DNA of 29,860 bases from an uncultured Bacteroides sp. (GCA_900555635.1 USLU01000064.1:1-29860); one strand, 5' to 3'. Numbered from the stretch's first letter, positions 1 through 7,078 are shown. Made by a program: numbers and translations. Notes: a model not told the origin generated them from the letters alone.

Positions 1-40
1 CCCCCCAGACGCGTACTCTACCGGGCTGAGCTATACCCCG
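1..40 (-). tRNA. tRNA-Pro(GGG), 5' half, cut by the window edge
   Basis: Read on the minus strand from base 40, the sequence gives a 7-base acceptor arm (CGGGGTA), TA at positions 8-9, a D arm with stem GCTC/GAGT and GG in the loop, and an anticodon arm whose loop reads CT then GGG. The anticodon would be GGG, which reads proline CCC/CCU codons. The window ends at about tRNA position 39, so the anticodon 3' strand, T arm and acceptor 3' strand cannot be checked. A strong promoter lies just upstream. Confidence 0.85.
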
Positions 41-51
41 AATTGCGAGTG

Positions 52-82
52 CAAAAGTAGTGCTTTATTTTTAAATAGCAAA
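52..82 (-). promoter_or_regulatory. Bacteroides-type promoter of tRNA-Pro
   Basis: On the minus strand there is TTTG (bases 82-79), a 19-base spacer and TACTTTTG (bases 59-52). This is an exact match to the Bacteroides primary-sigma consensus TTTG-N19-TAnnTTTG. The tRNA 5' end at base 40 lies about 12 bases beyond the -7 box, which leaves a very short leader to be processed. It is the best promoter in the window and the yardstick for the weaker ones. Confidence 0.82.
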
Positions 83-272
83 TATTTCTTTTATTTTTTT
101 GCGCATCTTTACTTTGAGGAGGGTTATATATTAGATTCTTCTTTCAGCTTATTTGCTAAGTAACTCACCTTTTCGTATGAAAGGATAAGAGACCTTCCTG
201 TTGTTTCACAAAACAAGCTTCCATATCATCGGCTTCTTCCTTGCATATCATCTTAAACATGATTACCTTTGT
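83..272. other. Noncoding spacer between tRNA-Pro and the HU-like gene
   Basis: No supportable gene is seen here. Near the right end, TACCTTTG at 264-271 matches the TAnnTTTG -7 box on the plus strand. The -33 position has only a weak CTTG (240-243). Transcription from it would begin at about 276-280, inside the first palindrome of the adjacent array, leaving a leader of about 165 nt before the HU-like gene. A 31-codon minus-strand frame (258 to about 163) is present but nothing supports it. Confidence 0.5.
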
Positions 273-338
273 TGCACAAGATGGCATCTTGTGTAGCATG
301 AGATGGCATCTTATACAACACAAGATGGCATCTTGTGC
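273..338. repeat. Three-unit palindromic array, 22-bp period
   Basis: Units start at 273, 295 and 317. Units 1 and 3 each contain the perfect odd palindrome CACAAGATGGCATCTTGTG (275-293 and 319-337). Unit 2 keeps the core AGATGGCATCT (301-311). The centres fall at 284, 306 and 328, exactly 22 bp apart, so all three sites lie on the same face of the helix. The flanking 22-mers at 251 and 361 still match unit 1 at about half of their positions, so a decayed array may extend to about 251-382. The location next to a -7 box suggests an operator array, but this is inference. Confidence 0.8.
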
Positions 339-444
339 ATCTTATCCAATAGTGTTCCGGTTCGCAAGGTAATGTGTTGCACACGTTAGGTAGTAATGCG
401 CTGATTATTGGAAGGGTATCATACAAATAAAAGAGAATAATGTT

Positions 445-942
445 ATGGGAATGATTTATTTAGTCAGAAAGAAGCTCTTCCGCACCAAGGAGGGAATGAA
501 GCAGCTTTATTATGCAGTTCAGCGAACTTTGCAAGTTCGTGGAGGAGTAACTACTGAAGATCTGGCACAACGGATGGCTTACAGGAAGGGGATGAGTGCA
601 GGAGATGTGCAAAGTGTGCTGGTAGACTTGCCTAAATATATAGAAGAAGCATTGGAAGCCGGTGAGTCGGTAACCATCAAAGGACTGGGCTCCTTTAATG
701 TGGCTATCACGAGTGAAGGATTTGAACATCCCGACGACGTGATGCCGGGTAAAGTACGCTTGTCTCGCATCTACTTTAAACCCGACCGGACATTGACCAA
801 TCGCTTGAGTAGTAAAATGGACTTCTATCGTTATCCGCTAAGCAAATACTTTCCTGCCAATATGCTGAGGAAGGAAACCTTGGAACGTGAACGGGCGCAA
901 GAAAAAGAGACAGGAGTGGAAACAGGAGAGGGGGATAAATAA
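445..942 (+). CDS. HU-like DNA-binding protein (HU_rel type)
   Basis: A predicted nucleoid-associated protein of the HU/IHF fold, in the Bacteroidetes HU_rel branch (TIGR01201-like). Residues 12-75 form the helical dimer part. The family hallmark GLGSF is at 80-84, and the DNA-embracing beta arm follows (about 85-118, with RIYFKPDR). Unlike plain 90-residue HU it has a C-terminal extension ending in a Glu/Arg/Lys-rich tail (142-165). The start could be 445 or the second Met at 451; neither has a Shine-Dalgarno, as is usual in Bacteroides. It stands alone behind a 362-bp noncoding region with a palindromic array, so autoregulation by its own binding is an attractive but unproven idea. Its stop codon directly abuts the stop of convergent aroB with no terminator between. 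Confidence 0.85.
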   Translation: MGMIYLVRKKLFRTKEGMKQLYYAVQRTLQVRGGVTTEDLAQRMAYRKGMSAGDVQSVLVDLPKYIEEALEAGESVTIKGLGSFNVAITSEGFEHPDDVMPGKVRLSRIYFKPDRTLTNRLSSKMDFYRYPLSKYFPANMLRKETLERERAQEKETGVETGEGDK

Positions 943-2004
943 TTATACCCCCATACACTCTCTATAGAAGTCGAACATCTCGAAGATCATCTCTTTATCA
1001 GCGGTTTGGTTGAGGCAAATGTTGCCTATTTCCTTTAATAATGTAAAGTTGATGACTCCGGCAGTATTCTTCTTGTCGTGAAGCATGAATTCGTACAGAC
1101 GCTCGTATTGCTTGCAATCGAAGGCGAAACTTCCATAATTCTCTTTGACGAACTGAATCGTCTGGCGCATCTTATCTTTGGGGAAGCCGACCATTGTATG
1201 TGATAGGTATAGCTCGCAAACAAGTCCCCAGGCAACTGCATAACCGTGCAAAACCGGACGATTTTCGGCAAGTGCAAGGCTCTCGAAGGCATGGCCTACG
1301 GTATGTCCCAGGTTTAAGGCTTTGCGGATGCCATGTTCCAGCGGATCTTCTTCTACAATATCTTCTTTCACTTGTACGGAACGTCCTACCATAAACTTGA
1401 GTGCTGCATAATCTATATTCTCGGTATTGAAAGAAAGTAATTCTGCAAAATGCTCCGGCGTACTGATAAGTCCGTGCTTCAGCATCTCGGCATAACCGGA
1501 GAAGAAGTTGTGGGAGTCGAGGCTGCGGAGAAACTCCGTCTCCAGCAATACGCAGGCAGCGGGAGCGAAAACACCGATTTCATTCTTTAATCCGTTGAAG
1601 TTGATGCCCGTTTTGCCACCTACTGAGGCATCTACCATGGCGAGCAGGGTAGTAGGGATGTTGATGTAAGCTATTCCGCGTTTGAAAGTAGAAGCAGCAA
1701 AGCCGCCCAGGTCGGTCACCATGCCGCCACCCAGGTTGATGAGCAGTGAATGGCGGGTAGCTCCTTTTTCGCTCAGCACTTGCCATACGGAAGCTAGTGT
1801 TTCCAGATTCTTGTGCACATCTTCTGCGCCGATAATGATTTCTACTGCTTCTTTCAGGGCAGGAATCTGTTGTAATGAAGGCAAACAAAGCCTGTGTGTA
1901 TGTTCGTCCGTAAGGATGAAAAGTCGGTCATGGGGACATTTATCGATGGCAAGCATCAGGCTGCTTTCCAGTTTCTCGCAAAGGATTACTTCTTGTTTAC
2001 TCAT
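943..2004 (-). CDS. aroB: 3-dehydroquinate synthase
   Basis: Converts DAHP to 3-dehydroquinate, the second step of the shikimate pathway to aromatic amino acids, in the cytoplasm with NAD+ and a divalent metal. Visible motifs are the NAD-binding GGGMVTDLGG (92-101), PTTLLAMVDASVGGKTG (117-133), and the metal ligands Glu173 (in YAEMLKHG), His234 (in NLGHTVGHAFE) and His253 (in LHGYAVAWG). The length of 353 aa is typical. I chose the ATG at 2004 over an in-frame ATG at 2031: the family begins near this point, and the -7 box at 2029-2036 would put the transcript start downstream of 2031. It is monocistronic here and divergent from the 2141 gene. Confidence 0.95.
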   Translation of the reverse strand: MSKQEVILCEKLESSLMLAIDKCPHDRLFILTDEHTHRLCLPSLQQIPALKEAVEIIIGAEDVHKNLETLASVWQVLSEKGATRHSLLINLGGGMVTDLGGFAASTFKRGIAYINIPTTLLAMVDASVGGKTGINFNGLKNEIGVFAPAACVLLETEFLRSLDSHNFFSGYAEMLKHGLISTPEHFAELLSFNTENIDYAALKFMVGRSVQVKEDIVEEDPLEHGIRKALNLGHTVGHAFESLALAENRPVLHGYAVAWGLVCELYLSHTMVGFPKDKMRQTIQFVKENYGSFAFDCKQYERLYEFMLHDKKNTAGVINFTLLKEIGNICLNQTADKEMIFEMFDFYRECMGV

Positions 2005-2028
2005 GATGTATTTGTCTTTTTTGCTTTG

Positions 2029-2036
2029 CAAAGATA
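2029..2036 (-). promoter_or_regulatory. -7 box of the aroB promoter
   Basis: TATCTTTG on the minus strand matches TAnnTTTG and lies about 25 bases before the aroB ATG. No good -33 box is seen at the standard spacing. With its flanking base it forms one arm of a perfect 9-bp inverted repeat, GCAAAGATA (2028-2036) / TATCTTTGC (2057-2065), with the plus-strand -7 box. Confidence 0.55.
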
Positions 2037-2056
2037 GGATTTATCTACGAAACAAG

Positions 2057-2064
2057 TATCTTTG
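2057..2064 (+). promoter_or_regulatory. -7 box facing the 2141 membrane-protein gene
   Basis: TATCTTTG matches TAnnTTTG on the plus strand and mirrors the aroB -7 box 20 bp away. The -33 position (2034-2037) lacks TTTG. Transcription would start at about 2070, leaving a leader of about 70 nt that ends in AT-rich heptad repeats. Confidence 0.5.
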
Positions 2065-2102
2065 CATAGTAAAATTGATTCTCGACACTCTTTGTCGTAC
2101 CC

Positions 2103-2138
2103 ATAATCAAATAACTTATAACTAATAACTCATAACTA
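2103..2138 (+). repeat. AT-rich heptad repeat abutting a start codon
   Basis: Four clean 7-mers, ATAACTT (2111), ATAACTA (2118), ATAACTC (2125) and ATAACTA (2132), stand two bases before the ATG at 2141. A degenerate fifth unit, ATAATCA, is at 2103. There is no Shine-Dalgarno. An unstructured A/T leader of this kind could serve as the ribosome landing site, as is known for Bacteroides translation. Confidence 0.7.
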
Positions 2139-2140
2139 AC

Positions 2141-2554
2141 ATGAAAGCATTGTTACCCATATTCTGCCGTCCCCTTGGATATTTTATAATTGCCTTAGCG
2201 TTGTTCCTGCCTTTTCTCATGATGATGATGGGGAAAGTAACGGATGCCAACTTATTGTTCTATAAAGAATGTGCCAAACTATTGATGATGATGGGTGCCT
2301 TGATGATAATCTTTGCTTTGGTAAAGAACGAGAACGATGAGACGGAAAAGATACGCAACCGCGCAACACGCAACGCCATGTTTATGACCGTACTGTTTAT
2401 CTTCGGCGGTATGCTTTACCGGGTAGCAAAAGGTGACTTGATTTCGGTAGACTCTTCATCGTTTCTCATCTTTCTGATATTAAACGTACTCTGCTTAGAA
2501 TTTGGTATTAAAAAATCGACAGTTGATAGATTGTTTAAGCGGAATAGTCGATAA
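2141..2554 (+). CDS. Small multi-pass inner-membrane protein, unknown function
   Basis: A 137-aa hydrophobic protein with about four predicted membrane helices, roughly at residues 13-32, 44-62, 82-97 and 107-122. A charged cytoplasmic-type loop (about 63-80, rich in Asn/Glu/Lys/Arg) separates helices 2 and 3, and the C-terminus is basic (KKSTVDRLFKRNSR). There is no signal peptide and no catalytic motif I recognise. It reads like a conserved Bacteroides hypothetical. The next gene, the outer-membrane barrel at 2652, begins 97 bp downstream on the same strand, so co-transcription is possible but a separate promoter cannot be excluded. Methionine clusters occur in helices 1 and 2 (MMMM at 26-29, MMM at 49-51). 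Confidence 0.7.
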   Translation: MKALLPIFCRPLGYFIIALALFLPFLMMMMGKVTDANLLFYKECAKLLMMMGALMIIFALVKNENDETEKIRNRATRNAMFMTVLFIFGGMLYRVAKGDLISVDSSSFLIFLILNVLCLEFGIKKSTVDRLFKRNSR

Positions 2555-2651
2555 ATGGAACAAAACGTCATGCGTCCCGTTAAACCTTTTGTCTGTTACT
2601 TTGTCAAATGAAACAGTGTAATATGACATTGTATTTTTTAAGAATAGACGC

Positions 2652-5567
2652 ATGAAAAAGATCATTACCGCAGGGGTGTTATTGCTTGCAACAACGCTGA
2701 CTGCATTCTCACAAACAAAAAACATTACGGTATCGGGCCGGGTTATAGAGGCCGATACAAAGGAACCTGCCGCGCAGGCTACTGTTCAGTTGCTATCCTT
2801 GCCGGACAGCACTTATGCTGCGGGGGTTGCCACTACACCACAAGGCTACTTCACCCTGCCCAAGGTAAAAGCGGGCAAATATGTACTGAAGGCTTCCTAC
2901 ATTGGTTTCAAGACAAAACTTCTTCCTGTGCAACTGGTCGCTTCCGTACCCGAGAAGAAGCTGGGTACGTTGGAACTGGATGTGGATGCGGTGATGCTTG
3001 CCGAAGCTGTGATTACGGCCGAAGCCCCGCAAGTGCAGGTAGTGGAAGATACGCTGGTTTATAACTCGTCGGCTTACCGTACTCCCGAAGGTGCCATGCT
3101 CGAAGAGTTGGTGAAGAAACTTCCCGGTGCCGAGATTGACGACGATGGCAATGTGAAGGTGAATGGAAAAGAATTGAAAAAGATCATGGTAGATGGTAAG
3201 GAATTCTTCGGTGGTGATGTGAAGACCGGATTGAAGAATCTGCCCGTAGACATGATCGATAAATTGAAGACTTACGATAAGAAGTCCGACTTGGCACGTA
3301 TCACCGGTATTGACGATGGAGAAGAAGAAACCGTTCTCGACCTTACCGTAAAGAAAGGTATGAATAAAGGTTGGTTCGGAAACGCAGACCTGGCAGGTGG
3401 AACAGAAGACCGCTATGCAGGGCGCATTATGCTGAACCGTTTCGTAGATAAAACGCAGGTATCATTGATTGCTTCGGCCAATAATGTAAACGATCAAGGC
3501 TTCTCCGCAGGTGGAGGTGGTCCCCGTTGGCGACGCAATAATGGTCTTACAGCAACCAAGGAATTGGGTGTGAACTTTGCTACCGAGACCGAAAAGTTGG
3601 AATTAGGGGGTAGTGCACGTTATAATTACCGGGGGAATGATGTGTTCAGTTCGGGATATTCAGAAAATTTCTTGGTAAACAGTGCCTCTTCTTTCTCAAA
3701 TTCTAATTCTAAAAGCAACAGTAAGAATATAAACTTCAATGCCGATTTTCGCTTGGAGTGGAAGCCCGATACATTGACGAATATTATTTTCCGTCCAAAT
3801 GTTTCGTACGGTAAGTCTGAAAGTGCATCTCAATCACAGTCGGGTACTTTTAATAAAGATCCTTTCCTTTATATTGCTAACCCCAACGATTATCTTGATT
3901 TGAGTAAGATTGATCTACTAGGTGATGAGGATCCTCTGAAAGATATCCGGGTGAATACTGATAACAGTCAGTCGAGTAGTAAAGGCAACTCACTTTCGGG
4001 TAACGCCACTCTGCAATTAAATCGCAAACTTAATTCTAAAGGACGTAATATCACTTTCCGCGGACGCTTTGGATATGGTGATAATGAAAATGATCAGTTC
4101 AATTCTTCCGATACGCGTTATTTTCAAGGAGATAGAGAAGATGATATTATCCGTCGATATATCACTTCGCCTTCATCAAACTATAATTATAGTGGACAGG
4201 TAACCTACAGTGAACCTATCGCTAAGGCCACTTTCCTGCAGTTGAGTTATCAATTTCAATATAAATATAGCGAGAGCGACAAGAGTACTTATGACTTGTC
4301 CGGATTTGATTGGCAAATGGGGCAGCCTCTTCCGAGCGGTTATCAGCAGAATAAGGATATGGAGCAGAGCAAGTATGCTGAGTATAAGACTTTTGGACAT
4401 GATGCTATGGTAGGGTTACGTTTCTTACGTCCTTTGTATCAGTTGAATATAGGTGTCTCTTTCCAACCGCAAAACACCGAGCTTACTTATAAGAAAGGTG
4501 AAACCGATACCATTACTACTCGCAGCGTATTCAACTTTGCACCCAACTTGGATTTACGTTTCCGTTTCTCCAAAGTGAGCCAGCTGCGTATGACCTATCG
4601 TGGTAACAGCAGTCAGCCTAGTATGGAGAATCTGTTACCGATAACGGATAATGCCAACCCGCTGAATATTAAAATTGGTAACCCAGGCTTGAAACCATCA
4701 TTCTCACATAATCTGCGGGTGTTCTATAATACCTATAATGCCGAATCGCAGCGTGGAATTTTCTCACATGCAAGTGTGCAAATGGTGCAGAATAGTATAA
4801 GCAATAGCCGTCAGTATAATCCAACAACGGGTGGCTGGACTACAACTCCGAAGAATATTAATGGCAATTGGAACGCATTTGGTATGTTTGGGATCAATAC
4901 AGCATTGAAAAACAAAAAATATACAATTGGTTCTTTTTCTAATATCAACTATGTTAATAATGTAGGTTATCTGACATTGGGAAATGGAGCCGATGCCATA
5001 GAACAGAAGAACACCACTACTAACCTCACATTAAGTGAGCGCCTCAATGCTGCTTATCGTAATGACTGGTTTGAATTCGGCCTGAATGGCTCTATCTCTT
5101 ATTCTGTCGAAAAGGATAAGTTGACAAGCGATAACAACCAAGAACCATACACTTTCTCTTATGGCGCCAACACTACGGTAAACATGCCTTGGAGTATGAG
5201 TGTATCAACCAATATTGCTAACCAAAGCCGTCGTGGCTATACGGACAGCAGCATGAACCGTAATGAATTGATCTGGAATGCACAGCTTTCACAAACCTTC
5301 CTGAAAGGTGCCGCTACAGTGAGCTTCGAGATGTACGATATCCTGAAACAGCAGAGTAATATCAGCCGTTCGTTGACAGCCAGCGGCCGTTCGGTTTACG
5401 AGTACAATGGTGTAAACAGCTATTGCATGCTTCACTTTATCTATCGTCTGAATATATTCGGAAGCAAGGGCGCCCGCGAGAAGATGCAGGGCAGACGCGG
5501 CTTCGGTGGTCCCGGCGGTCCCGGTGGTTTCCATGGCGGAGGTTTTCGCGGCCATCGTCCGTTCTAA
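2652..5567 (+). CDS. Outer-membrane beta-barrel protein (OMP_b-brl_3, TonB-receptor-like) with Gly-rich tail
   Basis: A predicted outer-membrane protein of 971 aa. Residues 1-20 are a signal peptide (cleavage after AFS). Residues 24-100 form a carboxypeptidase-regulatory-like beta-sandwich (VSGRVIEADTKEPAAQATVQL onwards), the usual N-terminal extension of Bacteroidetes TonB receptors. Residues 120-235 resemble a degenerate plug (LEELVKKLPGAEIDDDGNV, then VDGKEFFGGD). The rest is an OMP_b-brl_3-type barrel of alternating Tyr/Asn-rich strands. After the last strand (about 920-936) comes an unusual 35-residue Gly/Pro/His/Arg-rich tail (937-971) with GGPGGPGG, ending in Phe. No SusD-like partner is adjacent, so the substrate is unknown and a classic polysaccharide locus is unlikely. 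A 45-nt perfect palindrome directly follows the gene. Confidence 0.85.
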   Translation: MKKIITAGVLLLATTLTAFSQTKNITVSGRVIEADTKEPAAQATVQLLSLPDSTYAAGVATTPQGYFTLPKVKAGKYVLKASYIGFKTKLLPVQLVASVPEKKLGTLELDVDAVMLAEAVITAEAPQVQVVEDTLVYNSSAYRTPEGAMLEELVKKLPGAEIDDDGNVKVNGKELKKIMVDGKEFFGGDVKTGLKNLPVDMIDKLKTYDKKSDLARITGIDDGEEETVLDLTVKKGMNKGWFGNADLAGGTEDRYAGRIMLNRFVDKTQVSLIASANNVNDQGFSAGGGGPRWRRNNGLTATKELGVNFATETEKLELGGSARYNYRGNDVFSSGYSENFLVNSASSFSNSNSKSNSKNINFNADFRLEWKPDTLTNIIFRPNVSYGKSESASQSQSGTFNKDPFLYIANPNDYLDLSKIDLLGDEDPLKDIRVNTDNSQSSSKGNSLSGNATLQLNRKLNSKGRNITFRGRFGYGDNENDQFNSSDTRYFQGDREDDIIRRYITSPSSNYNYSGQVTYSEPIAKATFLQLSYQFQYKYSESDKSTYDLSGFDWQMGQPLPSGYQQNKDMEQSKYAEYKTFGHDAMVGLRFLRPLYQLNIGVSFQPQNTELTYKKGETDTITTRSVFNFAPNLDLRFRFSKVSQLRMTYRGNSSQPSMENLLPITDNANPLNIKIGNPGLKPSFSHNLRVFYNTYNAESQRGIFSHASVQMVQNSISNSRQYNPTTGGWTTTPKNINGNWNAFGMFGINTALKNKKYTIGSFSNINYVNNVGYLTLGNGADAIEQKNTTTNLTLSERLNAAYRNDWFEFGLNGSISYSVEKDKLTSDNNQEPYTFSYGANTTVNMPWSMSVSTNIANQSRRGYTDSSMNRNELIWNAQLSQTFLKGAATVSFEMYDILKQQSNISRSLTASGRSVYEYNGVNSYCMLHFIYRLNIFGSKGAREKMQGRRGFGGPGGPGGFHGGGFRGHRPF

Positions 5568-5573
5568 ATGATT

Positions 5574-5618
5574 AAATTAATGAAGAATGAGGAATCATTC
5601 CTCATTCTTCATTAATTT
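5574..5618. terminator. Perfect 45-nt palindrome, possible terminator
   Basis: Bases 5574-5595 are an exact inverted complement of 5597-5618, leaving only base 5596 as the centre. This gives 22 bp of perfect symmetry just after the barrel-protein stop and before cls. Both strands end in AAT/ATT-rich sequence rather than a clean U run, so a terminator is likely but not certain. Internally it is built from 7-base steps (AATGAAG, AATGAGG, AATCATT, CCTCATT, CTTCATT). Confidence 0.6.
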
Positions 5619-5621
5619 CCG

Positions 5622-5629
5622 TATCTTTG
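5622..5629 (+). promoter_or_regulatory. -7 box very close to the cls start
   Basis: TATCTTTG matches TAnnTTTG and lies only five bases before the chosen cls ATG at 5635. The -33 position falls inside the palindrome and has no TTTG. If active, the mRNA would begin at or near the ATG (leaderless). Confidence 0.4.
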
Positions 5630-5634
5630 TTTCC

Positions 5635-7074
5635 ATGATTGATTGGAATCTTCTAGCCAGCCAGATTGCCACGATAGCATTCGACATCGTTTACTTCGGG
5701 GCTATCATTGGAACGATTGTCGTCATTATCCTCGATAATCGTAATCCGGTGAAGACTATGGCGTGGATACTGATTCTTATGTTTCTGCCTATTGTCGGAT
5801 TGATATTTTATTTCTTTTTCGGTCGGAGCCACCGCCGTGAACGTATGATTGGCAAGAAGAGCTACAGTCATTTGCTGAAGAAGCCGATGGCCGAATATTT
5901 GGCTCAGAGTGCTTGCACTTTACCATTATCCTATGGGCGACTGATTTCTTTATTCCGCCAGACCAACCAAGCCTTCCCTTTCGATGGCAACCGGGTGGTA
6001 ACCTATACTTCAGGGATTTCCATGCTTCAATCTCTGCTTCGTGAATTGCAGAAGGCTAAGCAACATATTCATATCGAGTTCTATATCTTCGAGGACGATG
6101 CTATAGGCCGGATGGTACGTGATGTCCTAATGGAGAAAGCACGTGAGGGGGTAGAGGTGCGGGTAATTTACGATGATGTAGGTTGTTGGCATGTGCCCAA
6201 CCGTTTCTTCGAGGAGATGCGGAAAGTAGGTATTGAAGTGCGTAGTTTCCTGAAAGTGCGCTTCCCCCTTTTCACCAGCAAAGTAAATTTCCGTAATCAC
6301 CGGAAGATAGTAGTTATTGACGGCCGCATCGGTTTTATAGGCGGAATGAATCTGGCAGAACGTTATATGCGTGGCCTCTCGTGGGGTATTTGGCGTGACA
6401 CGCACCTGATGCTCGAAGGCAAAGTGGTGCATGGATTGCAGACTGCCTTCTTGCTCGATTGGTATTTTGTAGACCGTACACTGATTACCGCTGCCCGATA
6501 CTTCCCGAAGATAGAATCTTGCGGAACTTCGTTGGCGCAAATTGTAACGAGCGAACCCGTAGGTCCGTGGAAGGAGATCATGCAAGGACTTGTTATGGCT
6601 ATCAGTGGGGCTAAAAAGTACTTTTATATCCAAACTCCCTATTTCCTACCGACCGAAGCTGTATTGATTGCTATGCAGACTGCCGCATTATCGGGAGTGG
6701 ACGTGCGGTTGATGTTGCCTCTGCGTGCTGATAACCGGCTGACTCATCTGGGCTCTTGTTCTTATTTGGCAGATATACTCCGTTCGGGTGTAAAAGTCTA
6801 TTTCTATAAGAAAGGTTTCCTGCATTCCAAGTTGATGGTTGCCGACGATGAGTTATCCACTGTAGGCTCAACAAATATAGATTTCCGCAGTTTTGAGCAT
6901 AACTTTGAAGTAAATGCCTTTATCTATGATATGGAGACTGCACTCCAGATGCGCGAAATCTTCCTTCAAGATCAGCGCGAATGCGTGCCTATGTACCTGA
7001 AGAATTGGGTGAAACGTCCTTGGTATCGCAAGGCAGCCGAAAGTGTAGTACGCTTGTTGGCGCCGCTTTTATGA
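5635..7074 (+). CDS. cls: Cardiolipin synthase, phospholipase-D family
   Basis: Makes cardiolipin from phosphatidylglycerol at the inner membrane. At 479 aa it is a typical bacterial Cls: two N-terminal membrane helices (about 12-32 and 41-62, the PLDc_N region with NPVKTMAWILILMFLPIVG), then two phospholipase-D domains. Both HxK(x)4D motifs are intact: His222/Lys224/Asp229 in NHRKIVVIDG and His397/Lys399/Asp404 in HSKLMVADD, each followed by the usual G-x-x-N (GGMN, GSTN). I chose the ATG at 5635 because the helix begins there; an upstream in-frame ATG at 5587 lies inside the palindrome. It is convergent with rsmD, four bases apart, with no visible terminator. Confidence 0.93.
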   Translation: MIDWNLLASQIATIAFDIVYFGAIIGTIVVIILDNRNPVKTMAWILILMFLPIVGLIFYFFFGRSHRRERMIGKKSYSHLLKKPMAEYLAQSACTLPLSYGRLISLFRQTNQAFPFDGNRVVTYTSGISMLQSLLRELQKAKQHIHIEFYIFEDDAIGRMVRDVLMEKAREGVEVRVIYDDVGCWHVPNRFFEEMRKVGIEVRSFLKVRFPLFTSKVNFRNHRKIVVIDGRIGFIGGMNLAERYMRGLSWGIWRDTHLMLEGKVVHGLQTAFLLDWYFVDRTLITAARYFPKIESCGTSLAQIVTSEPVGPWKEIMQGLVMAISGAKKYFYIQTPYFLPTEAVLIAMQTAALSGVDVRLMLPLRADNRLTHLGSCSYLADILRSGVKVYFYKKGFLHSKLMVADDELSTVGSTNIDFRSFEHNFEVNAFIYDMETALQMREIFLQDQRECVPMYLKNWVKRPWYRKAAESVVRLLAPLL

Positions 7075-7078
7075 CCTT

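Noticed and set aside
201..217. TGTTTCAC followed by AAAACA, resembling half of a parS site
   Set aside because: Only the left half matches; the spacing is 14 rather than 16 bases and symmetry is lost. No full parS site was found in the window.
124..258. Minus-strand peptide frame (MFKMICKEEADD start) with a second frame continuing as SYLANKLKEES
   Set aside because: It would need a frameshift near 163 to join the two parts; each alone is too short and unsupported. A decayed gene remnant is possible but cannot be shown.
2596..2603. TTACTTTG as a -7 box for the barrel-protein gene
   Set aside because: The conserved A at position 2 is missing and no TTTG lies at the -33 position, so it is not distinguishable from chance.
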